DNA of 64,000 nt. It comes from Sporomusa malonica. GTDB taxonomy: Bacteria > Bacillota > Negativicutes > Sporomusales > Sporomusaceae. The position numbers were made by a program, and so were the translations under genes. The notes beneath the pieces were generated by a model. That model saw nothing but the letters and a program-made list of their open reading frames with translations. It did not search any database and had not been told where the DNA came from. Below, in pieces: positions 15,162 to 24,224 of this stretch. How positions within the stretch are numbered: the first letter of the stretch is position 1; every line of letters begins with the position of its first letter. Where the stretch lies: contig NZ_FWXI01000017.1 in the NCBI RefSeq assembly GCF_900176355.1, forward strand, positions 57,847 through 121,846. Reading direction: 5' to 3'.

Positions 15162-17693
15162 ATGCTAATACACACCAAAAAGCACAAAATGTTATCGAAT
15201 ACCTCGATTCGATCTGCCCTGGTACTTATCGTTCTTCTGATAGGATTTACCCTTGCAGCTTCTATCTATTTGAATACTTTTACGAATGATATGTACGAAA
15301 TTAGAAAAACCGAGCTGCAACATATAGTGTCCTTAGCCCAAAACGCCATCAAGCCCATTCTTGCCCGGAAACACCTTGGAGAAATAAGCCTCGGTGATGC
15401 ACGTCTGCAAGCAGCAGAGATTATTAACCGTTTTATTTACTTTGATGAAATGGGCCCCAATTATGTCTTTCTTGCCTCCTATGAAGGCTACACCCTCGTA
15501 AATCCACTTGAACCTGATACTGTGGGTACTTACGAGATGCAGCGCCAAGACCTTGACGGTTTAATGATCACGAAAGAACTGCTCCAAACAGCTAAGTCAG
15601 GCGGAGGATTTGTCCTCTATTACGAATCCCGAACCCCAGGTGAAATTCCGCAAAAAAAGCTATCTTTTGTTATCGGCCTGCCAGAGATTGAATGCTATCT
15701 GGGAACAGGTATGTATGTCGGGGATATCGACCGTACCTACAACGCTCTTTTAGAAAAATTGCTTTTCTCAGGGATCATAATCTTAGTTATAATAGGCTTC
15801 CTTCAATATTATTTCATGCGCCCGCTTCTCTACGGATTTAACACTCTGCTAAGGGCGTTTGGTGACTTTCGGGCAAATCCCAAATCTCAACCTATTATTA
15901 GTCGGCAGTCGTACGCCAACGGAACCGAAGCGGATGTTCTTATAAATAGTTTTCTTGAACTAACCAATGAGTTACTGATACATCGGAAAAACATCGAAAA
16001 AAGTGAAGAAAAATTTAGGTTAGCCGCCCAGTCTGCAAATGATGTAATATGGGATTGGGATGCAGACAAGAGAGAAACCTCGTGGTCTGATAAGATGAGA
16101 GACATCTTGGGTCATTATCCAGATGGAAAAAATGCGCATTTCGAAATAATTGAGGATTGGATTCATGCCGATGATCGCCAACGCCGCCGTCTAGCGCTTT
16201 TAGAGCATTTTACCGAAAAAAGTGAATTCTATCTTTGCGAATATCGTATAATCATACCATTTACAAGCGAAAGACGCTGGCTGCTAGCTAAAGGCAAATC
16301 CGTACAGAACAGCGAGGGAGTGCTAGTACGCATAGTTGGCACATTGACTGATATAACTGAACCTAAGCTTCGTGATGAGCAAATTTACCATCTAGCCTAT
16401 TATGATTCACTAACTAATCTGCCAAATAGGTCTTACCTTACTGAACGACTTTCGGCCGAGCTGGAGGCCTCCGCAATGGGAGATGTGGCTGGTGCACTTA
16501 TGTTCCTCGATCTAAATGAGTTTAAAAGAGTAAATGATCTATTTGGTCACTCCCGTGGTGACCAATTATTAGTACATGTGGCCAATCGATTGGGGTCTGT
16601 ACTAGGAGACCGTGGGTTACTCTTACGGCTCGGCGGAGATGAGTTTGTTATCCTTGCTCCGAACCTCTCAGGAGCTGCTGCTGAAGCTCTTGCTCAAGAA
16701 ATTGTTAACGAGAGCACCTATCCTTATAGCTACCAAGATGAGACCTTCTTCGTCTCTGTCAGCATCGGTATCGCCCTCTATCCTGAAGATGGTTGTGATC
16801 CTGATACATTGTTAGTTAAGGCTGACACAGCTATGTATCACGTGAAAGAATCCCCGTCCAAGGGCTACTCCCGGTTTCACCCTTCCATGCAAGAAGTGGC
16901 TCTCAAAAAGATCCGGCTAGAAAACTTATTGTCAAAAGCCATTGACCGTAATGAGCTAGAGGTTTATTATCAACCCCAAATTGACCTGGTAAGTAACCGT
17001 CCAGTAAGTATTGAGGCCTTATTACGCTGGCAAAGACCGGGTAAAGGACACACCCAACCAGCTGATTTTATCCCAATAGCTGAAGAAAGCGGACTGATTA
17101 TACCCATTGGTGCCTGGGTGCTAATACAAGCCTGCAATTTTTGCCGTCATCTTCACAGTCTAGGACTCGAGGATATATACGTTACTGTGAACATTTCGAC
17201 CAAACAAGTAGAACAGCCAAACTTTATTAGAACTGTTGAAGATATTCTTGCCGAAACAGGCTTACACCCTCACCAGCTTGAGCTTGAAATCACGGAATCA
17301 TTGTTCATGAACTCTTTTGATGCCTGTATTCAGAAGTTTAATCAGTTAAAAGCTATGGGATTAAGGCTGGCATTGGATGATTTTGGAACCGGTTATTCCT
17401 CATTAACCTATTTGCGACACCTCCCGATTGATACCCTGAAAATGGACAAAGACTTTTTACAAGAACTCCATACCGAGAATTTTTCTATCGTTGAAGCCAT
17501 CATTAGGTTAGCCCATATTCTTAACATCAAGGTTGTTGCCGAAGGCGTGGAAGTACCCGAACATGTCAGTTTTTTATGTAATGTTCTCTGCGATCGAGCC
17601 CAGGGTTACCTTTTCTGCAAACCAGTTAGTGAACAAGAAGTCATCGATTTTTTATCTCAATTTCAACGAGTTGCTGCGTCTACATCAAAGTAA
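15162..17693 (+). CDS. Cache-PAS-GGDEF-EAL cyclic-di-GMP turnover protein
   Basis: An 843-residue membrane sensor. Transmembrane segments at about 18-40 and 205-220 flank an extracytoplasmic sCache_2-type domain (GPNYVFLASYEGYTLVNP, then GTGMYVGDID). A PAS/PAC domain follows (about 285-410, with WDWDADKRETSW and RIVGTLTDITE). Then comes a GGDEF domain with the intact motif GGDEF at 491-495, and an EAL domain with EALLRW at 618-623, ITESLF, DDFGTGYSSL and VVAEGVE. Both catalytic motifs look intact, so synthesis and hydrolysis of c-di-GMP are both possible. It is monocistronic and faces an orphan PhnD-like binding protein gene. Confidence 0.93.
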   Translation: MLIHTKKHKMLSNTSIRSALVLIVLLIGFTLAASIYLNTFTNDMYEIRKTELQHIVSLAQNAIKPILARKHLGEISLGDARLQAAEIINRFIYFDEMGPNYVFLASYEGYTLVNPLEPDTVGTYEMQRQDLDGLMITKELLQTAKSGGGFVLYYESRTPGEIPQKKLSFVIGLPEIECYLGTGMYVGDIDRTYNALLEKLLFSGIIILVIIGFLQYYFMRPLLYGFNTLLRAFGDFRANPKSQPIISRQSYANGTEADVLINSFLELTNELLIHRKNIEKSEEKFRLAAQSANDVIWDWDADKRETSWSDKMRDILGHYPDGKNAHFEIIEDWIHADDRQRRRLALLEHFTEKSEFYLCEYRIIIPFTSERRWLLAKGKSVQNSEGVLVRIVGTLTDITEPKLRDEQIYHLAYYDSLTNLPNRSYLTERLSAELEASAMGDVAGALMFLDLNEFKRVNDLFGHSRGDQLLVHVANRLGSVLGDRGLLLRLGGDEFVILAPNLSGAAAEALAQEIVNESTYPYSYQDETFFVSVSIGIALYPEDGCDPDTLLVKADTAMYHVKESPSKGYSRFHPSMQEVALKKIRLENLLSKAIDRNELEVYYQPQIDLVSNRPVSIEALLRWQRPGKGHTQPADFIPIAEESGLIIPIGAWVLIQACNFCRHLHSLGLEDIYVTVNISTKQVEQPNFIRTVEDILAETGLHPHQLELEITESLFMNSFDACIQKFNQLKAMGLRLALDDFGTGYSSLTYLRHLPIDTLKMDKDFLQELHTENFSIVEAIIRLAHILNIKVVAEGVEVPEHVSFLCNVLCDRAQGYLFCKPVSEQEVIDFLSQFQRVAASTSK

Positions 17694-17718
17694 AATAGCT
17701 GGCTCCTGCCAGCTATTT
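17693..17718. terminator. Terminator-like hairpin between convergent genes
   Basis: AAATAGCTGG pairs perfectly with CCAGCTATTT around a six-base loop directly after the GGDEF-EAL stop codon. The T run is short, so termination strength is uncertain. Confidence 0.65.
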
Positions 17719-17765
17719 AGCATATACCTTTCGAAACCGTTCCACTCTCTGCATCCTCCGGGTTA

Positions 17766-18677
17766 CTAGCGGGGAATAGCTACTAATTCTAGCTGTTTTG
17801 CAGTTTCTCGTATAATATCATAGTCGCGATCATCGGCAGGTACAAATCCTTTAACAAGATCTTGACCATATATCCCTAACGCTTCCTTGTCTTCTTTAGC
17901 CACGTTTAGGAAGGAATGTTTAATTTTTTCTAACAGAGTTGGGTTTATTCCCTCTCTATACGCCCAAACAGAACCAGGAATATTAGCCGACGTATAGATA
18001 ATTCGATAATCTTTCTCCCCGATAATACCCTTTTCTCTAAGGCTGAATAAAACAGCATCAGATACGGCAGAGGCATCCACGGTTCTTTTTTTTACAGCCA
18101 ATATCGCAGAGTCATGCGTATTGGTAAAAATCACCTCTGACATATCCTTTTCGACATCAACCCCGTGTTGCCTTAATATCGCTTTGGGAATTAAATGTCC
18201 GGAAGTAGAACTTCGGTCAGTAAATGCTAGGCGACGACCAATCAGTTGTTCTACCGAGCTGATTGGACTTTCCGGATGAACAATAATTACACTATGATAG
18301 ACTGTTCCTGTACGAATATTGTCCTCGACTGCGAAAGCTCTTGCCATGGCTCTATCGTGTGCAAGTACGTATGAAAAAGGGCCAAACCAGGCAATATCTA
18401 AATTTCCTTTAGCCATTTCATTTATAATGCCATTGTAATCATGAGAAACGAAAAGTTCTACTTTCCAATTAGTCTTTTTCTCTAAATAGGTTATTAGCTT
18501 ATCAAATTGATCTCGGGTCTTTGCAACACTTTCGACAGGCACTGCTCCAATCCGTAAAACAGGACGCAAATCAGCGATATTGGCTTTGCTAGATTCATGA
18601 AATCCATAAGCTCCTAAAATGATAATCGCAGCAGTTAATAAAATCACCAAGAAAACGGTTAGATGTTTATAGTTCAT
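17766..18677 (-). CDS. PhnD-like phosphate/phosphonate-family periplasmic binding protein (orphan)
   Basis: A 303-residue extracytoplasmic binding protein of the PhnD family, with an N-terminal hydrophobic anchor (about residues 5-25) and no lipobox Cys. Family features include LRIGAVPVES near the start of the mature part, IAWFGPFSYV, and RLAFTDRSSTSGHLIPKA. The frame begins upstream at a GTG (18701), but GGAGG lies inside that extension, so the ATG at 18677 is preferred. No permease or ATPase is adjacent. PhnD-fold proteins without a transporter often act as sensor inputs, and the convergent c-di-GMP gene is a possible partner, though nothing in the sequence proves it. Confidence 0.82.
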   Translation of the reverse strand: MNYKHLTVFLVILLTAAIIILGAYGFHESSKANIADLRPVLRIGAVPVESVAKTRDQFDKLITYLEKKTNWKVELFVSHDYNGIINEMAKGNLDIAWFGPFSYVLAHDRAMARAFAVEDNIRTGTVYHSVIIVHPESPISSVEQLIGRRLAFTDRSSTSGHLIPKAILRQHGVDVEKDMSEVIFTNTHDSAILAVKKRTVDASAVSDAVLFSLREKGIIGEKDYRIIYTSANIPGSVWAYREGINPTLLEKIKHSFLNVAKEDKEALGIYGQDLVKGFVPADDRDYDIIRETAKQLELVAIPR

Positions 18678-18925
18678 CTCATTGTCCGTCCTCCAATTCA
18701 CAATAAAATCGTGTTCGTATTTATTGTACCAAAAGAGTTGCAGCTCTTTTGTTAAGTATTAATTAACTTATTACTGTTTATCCGGTCTCACTAAATTTTG
18801 ACACGGAAGTGAGCTGCAAGATATTCAAAAACTCGTGTAAATTGTAATTATTGATAACAATTTTAAGGAGGATTGCCATATATTGTCGTAGAATATATTT
18901 AAAAACCATATAAGGGAGGATGACA

Positions 18926-19132
18926 ATGAATAAACATCGCTGGATCCTCAAAGAAAGCTGGTCTGTGGAACAGGGACAGAGACTTATCTTTAAAGACTCC
19001 CCGGGAAATATACATATGATTGATGCAACAATTACTAAAGATACTGACGAAGTTATTAGTAAGGTTCAAGCTGAACGATGGTCCACAAGCGAGTTACTAC
19101 ATTTCTTAAACCAATACTCAAATACCGCATAA
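18926..19132 (+). CDS. Small hypothetical protein (68 aa)
   Basis: A 68-residue soluble protein of unknown function (starts MNKHRWILKESW; contains GQRLIFKDSPGNIHMID and ends LLHFLNQYSNTA). The start at 18926 has GGGAGG six bases upstream; an ATG at 18920 directly abuts that site and is rejected. The predicted structure is beta strands followed by a C-terminal helix. It has its own terminator and no same-strand neighbours. Confidence 0.65.
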   Translation: MNKHRWILKESWSVEQGQRLIFKDSPGNIHMIDATITKDTDEVISKVQAERWSTSELLHFLNQYSNTA

Positions 19133-19134
19133 GC

Positions 19135-19180
19135 AAAAAACAAAGATCTCGTTTACCTTACAACGAGATCTTTGTTTTTT
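19135..19180. terminator. Strong bidirectional terminator
   Basis: AAAAAACAAAGATCTCGTT pairs with AACGAGATCTTTGTTTTTT around a seven-base loop. On the minus strand it overlaps the last codons of the Nudix gene. Confidence 0.9.
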
Positions 19181-19697
19181 CACTTTTCTCTAGGCAACAT
19201 CTCTGTTTCCAGAATTGACGAGACTTATTGTTTACTAGCATACTCTCTAGCCGTAAAATAAAGATTAGCTGATTAAGCTCGATTTTTTTCTTCAACTCAG
19301 GTATAGAAAAAAAACTAATCTTGTCAATCTCTGGGAATAGCTCCTCTTGTCCCGAATTAGGTGGCCATTCCAACTTAAACATATTGCTTTGCACTGGCAA
19401 CGTGGTGTCACAATCACCCTCAAAAGCCCAGGCGTGAATAGTTCTTCCATGATGACCTTTCGTACTTCCAAGGTAGATCAAATTGGCTACAGGAGGAGCA
19501 AAGCCTGTTTCTTCTCTAAATTCACGAAAAGCTCCTGCTAGGATGGTTTCTCCAGCTTCGACGTGCCCTTTCGGAATCCCCCAGTATCGATCATCTTTAT
19601 CGCAATAATATGGCCCACCCGGATGTGCTAACAATACTTCTAACTGCCTGTTCTTAATCCTATACATTAACAAACCTGCACTCAACCTATTTTGCAT
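19158..19697 (-). CDS. Nudix hydrolase
   Basis: A 179-residue NUDIX-family pyrophosphohydrolase. The Nudix box is intact as GHVEAGETILAGAFREFREETGF-type spacing (Gx5Ex7REUxEExGU) near residue 44, preceded by WGIPKG. The overall pattern (AGLLMYR, then HPGGPYY) resembles the ADP-ribose/bis-phosphinate group, but the substrate is not determined. The ATG has GGAAAGGAGTG upstream. The last seven codons lie inside the bidirectional terminator stem, so the final residues may be of little functional weight. Confidence 0.88.
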   Translation of the reverse strand: MQNRLSAGLLMYRIKNRQLEVLLAHPGGPYYCDKDDRYWGIPKGHVEAGETILAGAFREFREETGFAPPVANLIYLGSTKGHHGRTIHAWAFEGDCDTTLPVQSNMFKLEWPPNSGQEELFPEIDKISFFSIPELKKKIELNQLIFILRLESMLVNNKSRQFWKQRCCLEKSEKTKISL

Positions 19698-19907
19698 AGA
19701 GCATCACTCCTTTCCTGCCTACTACCTTAATCTAAAACTATACTACTATTTTATAGTAGCATGTGTGCAAAAAAATAAGTTAAAGCAGTGTTAATTCTAG
19801 CTTAAAAAGGAAGAAGTCCTTTGCTTTCAACAGAAAAACAAGAAGCGCTAAACTATAGGCAACAAGCCAAGAAGAGCGGTTTCTATTGCTCAAAATTTCG
19901 AACTTGT

Positions 19908-21272
19908 TTAATGGTTTTTTATACAGCTTTTTATTGCTTTCTCAAATATATCAAAGGCGGAGGATAATTGTTCTTTTGTTACAATTAGAGGAGGATGCCA
20001 GGTAATACAGTTCCCCGCTGATATCTTAAATGACAGGCCATGCTCCAGGCAATAGTAGAGTATTCTTTCTGCAAGGTTATCAGCTTTTTCCTTTGAGGTT
20101 CGATCTTTAACAATTTCAAAAGAAATTAATAGACCGGCTATGCGAAAGTCGCCTATACATTGATATTTGCTATAAAGAACAGCAGAGCGTTGTGCTGCAA
20201 AAGCCGACTGTGCTCTACAGTTTTCCAACAGATTATTTTCATCAATATAGCGAATGACGGCACAAATGGCAGCACAGCCTGCTGCCGGTTTCTCGTGGGT
20301 GTAATGGCCAAGCGAGATATCTGCTGCATAATCATATTTAGATTTGGTAAGAACAGCGGCCTGAGGAATCAAGCCTCCGCCGAGCCCTTTGCCAAGCACA
20401 AGGATATCTGGCTCAATACCAAAGTTCTGGTGTACATAAAACTCGCCACTTCTCCCTAATGCTGTGGGGATTTCATCAAAAATCAGTAGTATACCCTCTT
20501 GATCACAAATCTTCCGGAGTCTTTGGAAGTAAGCCTGCGGTGGAATATGGGTATCTGTTGCCCGTATGGGCTCCAGCAATATTGCCCCGATATCGCCTTC
20601 ATTTTTTATGATGTATTCAATATAGTCCAAGCAAAAATCGGCAATAGTGTGTGGACAGGAACTATGAATCAGATTCCGGTAGCCATTGTAGGGTATTGCC
20701 TTGATACAGCCTGGCAGCAGAGGCCCCATATCCTTGCTGAAGACATATTCGCCACCGACTGAAATAGAATCAAGCCCTGCGCCATGGAAGGATTCCCACA
20801 TTGAAATTACCTTATGTCTGCCTGTAGCTTTGCGGGCAATTTTAAGCGCAATTCCTACAGCAGCAGTACCTGATGGCGTAAACAAAACCTTAAAGTCTTG
20901 GGATAATGTTTTATTGATTAATGCCCTGGCTGCTTGTATGGCGATATCTGCGGTGTACCTTCTTGGTATGAACGGCAACTCATCAAATTGCTTTTTAACC
21001 GCTTCCAGCACATATGGATTCTTATAGCCAACCTGATGAACGCTGTTACCATGAAAATCAAGATATTTTTTGCCGTTCTTATCGGTTATGTAACACCCCT
21101 GAGCGTCTACAATCACATTCATACATGGGGTTGACATGGACTGCTTCATAAATACAGCTTCATCAGCGCTTAATCGCTCTCTACTTTCCTCATCAAGGGT
21201 ATTCATCCACAACTCTCTGTGCGGACTGGAATTTACATCTCCCTCACGGGCTAATTCCGCTCTAGTCGGCAT
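19908..21272 (-). CDS. pbfA: PbfA-like PLP enzyme, (R)-1-hydroxy-2-aminoethylphosphonate ammonia-lyase
   Basis: A 454-residue class-III aminotransferase-fold PLP enzyme. It has LFTPSGTAAVGIALKIAR for the phosphate-binding loop, ILLIFDEIPTALGR, and the PLP Lys in VLGKGLGGGLIP. In phosphonate operons this subfamily (PbfA) acts as an ammonia-lyase on (R)-1-hydroxy-2-aminoethylphosphonate, giving phosphonoacetaldehyde, which feeds PhnX. Here it directly follows phnX with a 22-bp overlap and is the last gene of the 2-AEP operon, which fits that role better than a transaminase. A related ornithine/GABA-type aminotransferase remains possible on sequence alone. Confidence 0.82.
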   Translation of the reverse strand: MPTRAELAREGDVNSSPHRELWMNTLDEESRERLSADEAVFMKQSMSTPCMNVIVDAQGCYITDKNGKKYLDFHGNSVHQVGYKNPYVLEAVKKQFDELPFIPRRYTADIAIQAARALINKTLSQDFKVLFTPSGTAAVGIALKIARKATGRHKVISMWESFHGAGLDSISVGGEYVFSKDMGPLLPGCIKAIPYNGYRNLIHSSCPHTIADFCLDYIEYIIKNEGDIGAILLEPIRATDTHIPPQAYFQRLRKICDQEGILLIFDEIPTALGRSGEFYVHQNFGIEPDILVLGKGLGGGLIPQAAVLTKSKYDYAADISLGHYTHEKPAAGCAAICAVIRYIDENNLLENCRAQSAFAAQRSAVLYSKYQCIGDFRIAGLLISFEIVKDRTSKEKADNLAERILYYCLEHGLSFKISAGNCITWHPPLIVTKEQLSSAFDIFEKAIKSCIKNH

Positions 21273-22075
21273 GGTCTTTTTCCTTGTCTAATCAACATAT
21301 TAATTCTCTCAATTAGCTCTGGCAGCTCTTGCATTGTTTTGATGGTAAAATCCGCACCATAGTCTAAAAATGCTTGCTCGGTATTCATAATAACCCTGGT
21401 TTTCTCTGCTGCTGATAAACCTTCAAATTCAGCCTGGCTTAAACCCATTTGCGAACTGCCAACAACTACTCCCACAGTCCACACGCCAGCCTGGATGCCT
21501 TCTTTTATATCGGCGGCCGTATCACCTACTTTTACTACTGTCCAAGGTGCAGCAAGTCGCAAAACCTCTATATTTCTAAATATCATATATGGATACGGGC
21601 GACCATAACCAGCAGTAGAATCAGGTGTTATCCAGAAATCCGGTTCATACCCCTTATCCTTTGCGCCTGCTGTAACTATTGTCATCATAACGTCTGTATA
21701 GCCGGTTGTTGAACCTATTTTCAGACCGCTTTCCCTAAGTATCTTCATTGTTTCGATAACTTCCGGCAGCGGCTGCGTGTATTCTGTCAGGGAAGCAAGC
21801 AGCGCAGGCTCGAAGCTCGCATACAATTCATCAATATCTTGTTCACAAAAGCTGCGACCCTTTTTTTCTTCCCATAGTTTGGCGATTCTTGGCATTTGGA
21901 GCATGGCTCTAATATGGTCTTTTTTGAGCAGGCCCATGGGGGCTCTGGCCTCAGCCATGGTTACGTCTATCCCGGCTGTTTTAAATATCTGCAGAAAAAC
22001 CAGTACAGGTGCGAAGCAGCCAAAATCAACAGTGGTTCCGGCCCAGTCTAAGATGACTCCATCCACTTGTTTCAT
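21251..22075 (-). CDS. phnX: Phosphonoacetaldehyde hydrolase PhnX
   Basis: A 274-residue HAD-superfamily enzyme that splits phosphonoacetaldehyde into acetaldehyde and phosphate. The nucleophile motif DWAGTTVD is at residues 10-17. The Schiff-base Lys lies in MGLLKKDHI of the cap domain, and the late HAD motif is KVGDTAADIKEG. The start overlaps the phnW stop by 4 bp (ATGA), and the end overlaps the PbfA start by 22 bp. The length matches the family (about 270). Confidence 0.93.
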   Translation of the reverse strand: MKQVDGVILDWAGTTVDFGCFAPVLVFLQIFKTAGIDVTMAEARAPMGLLKKDHIRAMLQMPRIAKLWEEKKGRSFCEQDIDELYASFEPALLASLTEYTQPLPEVIETMKILRESGLKIGSTTGYTDVMMTIVTAGAKDKGYEPDFWITPDSTAGYGRPYPYMIFRNIEVLRLAAPWTVVKVGDTAADIKEGIQAGVWTVGVVVGSSQMGLSQAEFEGLSAAEKTRVIMNTEQAFLDYGADFTIKTMQELPELIERINMLIRQGKRPCRLERN

Positions 22076-23187
22076 TTTTTCGGCCTCCTCATATATTCTT
22101 CAACGATTGAGCATAACTTTTGAATATCTGCTTCATAGATTTCACCGATGTTGCCAATTCGGAAGGTATCGATATCTGTTAACTTACCAGGATATAAAAC
22201 AAAACCTCTTGCCTTAACGTAATGATAAAAATCTTCAAAATTGAACCCCTCATAGGGAAAAAGAAAGGTAGTAATGATCGGGGATTGGTGTTCTTCGCCA
22301 ATATAAGCATTAATCCCAATCTGTTTAAGCTTATTGCGTAAAAGGCGGTTGGTTGCTTGATAGCGCTTGTACCTTGCAGCTACGCCGCCTTCTGCGCCCA
22401 GCTCGTCAAGAGCCTTGGAAAACGCTGCCACAACATGAGTCGGCGAGGTAAATCGCCATTTACCATCCTTATCCATATGCTGCCACTGATCATATAAATC
22501 AAAAGATAAACTTCTTGAATTCCCTTGCGAACGTACTAACTGCTCAATCTTAGCCACAACAAAACAAAAACCTGGCACACCCTGAATGCATTTATTTGCG
22601 CTGCTGATCAGGTAATCGATCCCTAATTGTTGAACCTTGATTTCAATTCCGCCAAAACTGCTCATAGCATCAATAATCAGGGTCTTCCCATACTCTTTTG
22701 CAAGAGCAGCGATCTCCTCAAGAGGATTCAATATCCCGGTTGTTGTTTCACAGTGAACCATTACAATATGAGTAATTGCTTGATCATTCACAAGAATCTT
22801 GCTTATGTCGGCGGCAGCAGGGGCTTGATCATACCGGACACTATGAACAACATGGCGAATTCCCAGATAGTTTGCCATTGTTACGATTCTTTCCCCATAT
22901 GCCCCGTTGGTAATAATGAGACACTTATCTTCCGGTTTTATTGCAGTCGTGAGCACTGCTTCCACGCCAAAACTGCCACTGCCTTGAAGCAGCACTGCTG
23001 TATATTCATCAGGGGCAACTGCTGCAAGCTCCAGCAGTTGCCCTCTGATTTTTTGGGTTATTTGTTTATATTCATCATCCCAGGTGCACCGGTCAAAGAG
23101 CATTTCTTCCTTCACTGTACAGCTAGTGGTTAACGGCCCTGGAGTTAACAGTTTGTATCTATTCATATACGCTTTTGCACCTTTCAT
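22072..23187 (-). CDS. phnW: 2-aminoethylphosphonate-pyruvate transaminase PhnW
   Basis: A 371-residue class-V PLP aminotransferase that converts 2-AEP plus pyruvate to phosphonoacetaldehyde plus alanine. Features are LTPGPLTTSCTVKEEMLFDRCTWDDEY at the N-terminus (split here for length: LTPGPLTTS then RCTWDDEY), VLLQGSGSFGVEAVL, IIDAMSSFGG, and the PLP Lys in SSANKCIQGVPGF. The ATG at 23187 follows AAAGG; an ATG at 23166 after AAAGGTG is an alternative. It is coupled to phnX and preceded by the 2-AEP binding protein gene. Confidence 0.94.
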   Translation of the reverse strand: MKGAKAYMNRYKLLTPGPLTTSCTVKEEMLFDRCTWDDEYKQITQKIRGQLLELAAVAPDEYTAVLLQGSGSFGVEAVLTTAIKPEDKCLIITNGAYGERIVTMANYLGIRHVVHSVRYDQAPAAADISKILVNDQAITHIVMVHCETTTGILNPLEEIAALAKEYGKTLIIDAMSSFGGIEIKVQQLGIDYLISSANKCIQGVPGFCFVVAKIEQLVRSQGNSRSLSFDLYDQWQHMDKDGKWRFTSPTHVVAAFSKALDELGAEGGVAARYKRYQATNRLLRNKLKQIGINAYIGEEHQSPIITTFLFPYEGFNFEDFYHYVKARGFVLYPGKLTDIDTFRIGNIGEIYEADIQKLCSIVEEYMRRPKK

Positions 23188-23198
23188 TTCAGCCTTTA

Positions 23199-24185
23199 CT
23201 ATTGTGCAGCTTTAAAGAAGTTCTGATGTTCTTCCAGCAGTTCCACAGTTAAAGGTTTGGCAAATACCTTAGGGTTACCCGGCTTGTTTGCGTCACCAAT
23301 TGTCTCGCCTTGATAAAGTGCTACAGGATAAAACTTGATTAACTCAGGCCTTGCTTTGGTAATGATCACTTTTGCCATATCCCTGGCAAGCTTGGTGGTA
23401 GCTGCGTCGGATTTTTTTACCACAGCAATGGCTTCGGTAAGCGAATAATTGCCTTCAACTGGATCAATATAATCAATTAACTTGCCAGCCGCTTTATCTG
23501 CCACAGCTTGATGACGAAGGCCAAACCCAACCGCCACTTCGCCTGCTCTCACTTTTTTTATCGGTCCTGAACCTGATTTTTCAATATGTGGCCCACAATT
23601 TTGAATCAGTTTATTCAGGACAACCTTACCTTCAGTCTCGCCGTATTCGCTGATGATGGACTGCACAAGCAGCCAAGCGGTTGATGAATTCATGATATTG
23701 GGTATAGAAACTAACCCCTTATATTCATCTTTAGTTAAATCTTTTACTGATTTAGGCATTGGCAGATTCTTTTCTTTGATCACCTGGGTATTCACAAATA
23801 TTGCCCCGGTATTGGCCAATATCGGTGCATAATAAGCCGGATACTGAGCCAGTGCCTTGGTTTCAAAATTCAAATCTGCAAACATATTGTTTTTCTTTTG
23901 CGCACTGTCAATAAAGTAAGAACTCATTGTAACTAAATTCGCCTCAATTTTGTCACCTTCAGCCATTAGCTTGCCGCCTAGTTCGGAGGTACCCATTGTT
24001 TGCAGCACGTATTTCCCCTCAAACCCTGCAGTATTCAGGCTATTTTGCATGGCCTCTACCGCTTCCTTATCGGCATTGGTATAAATAACTACCTTCTGGG
24101 CACTTTTTTCAGAGCAGCCCGCTGCTGCAACTAGCATGGACAATAATAAAAAACAAAGCATTAGATTTCTTACTATTTTTTTCAC
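23199..24185 (-). CDS. phnS: 2-AEP ABC transporter substrate-binding lipoprotein (PhnS-like)
   Basis: An extracytoplasmic binding lipoprotein of about 328 residues in the iron/2-AEP binding family. The lipobox AAGC follows a hydrophobic segment. The mature protein has VVIYTNADKEAVEAMQ and NIMNSSTAWLLVQSI. An ATG at 24212 would add nine residues, but AAGGGAG lies inside that extension, ten bases before the GTG at 24185, which is preferred. It sits between the permease and phnW, 11 bp from phnW, as in other 2-AEP operons. 2-AEP specificity is inferred from context. Confidence 0.88.
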   Translation of the reverse strand: MKKIVRNLMLCFLLLSMLVAAAGCSEKSAQKVVIYTNADKEAVEAMQNSLNTAGFEGKYVLQTMGTSELGGKLMAEGDKIEANLVTMSSYFIDSAQKKNNMFADLNFETKALAQYPAYYAPILANTGAIFVNTQVIKEKNLPMPKSVKDLTKDEYKGLVSIPNIMNSSTAWLLVQSIISEYGETEGKVVLNKLIQNCGPHIEKSGSGPIKKVRAGEVAVGFGLRHQAVADKAAGKLIDYIDPVEGNYSLTEAIAVVKKSDAATTKLARDMAKVIITKARPELIKFYPVALYQGETIGDANKPGNPKVFAKPLTVELLEEHQNFFKAAQ

Positions 24186-24224
24186 AACAATATCGCTCCC
24201 TTTATTGATCATATTTTTATGTTC

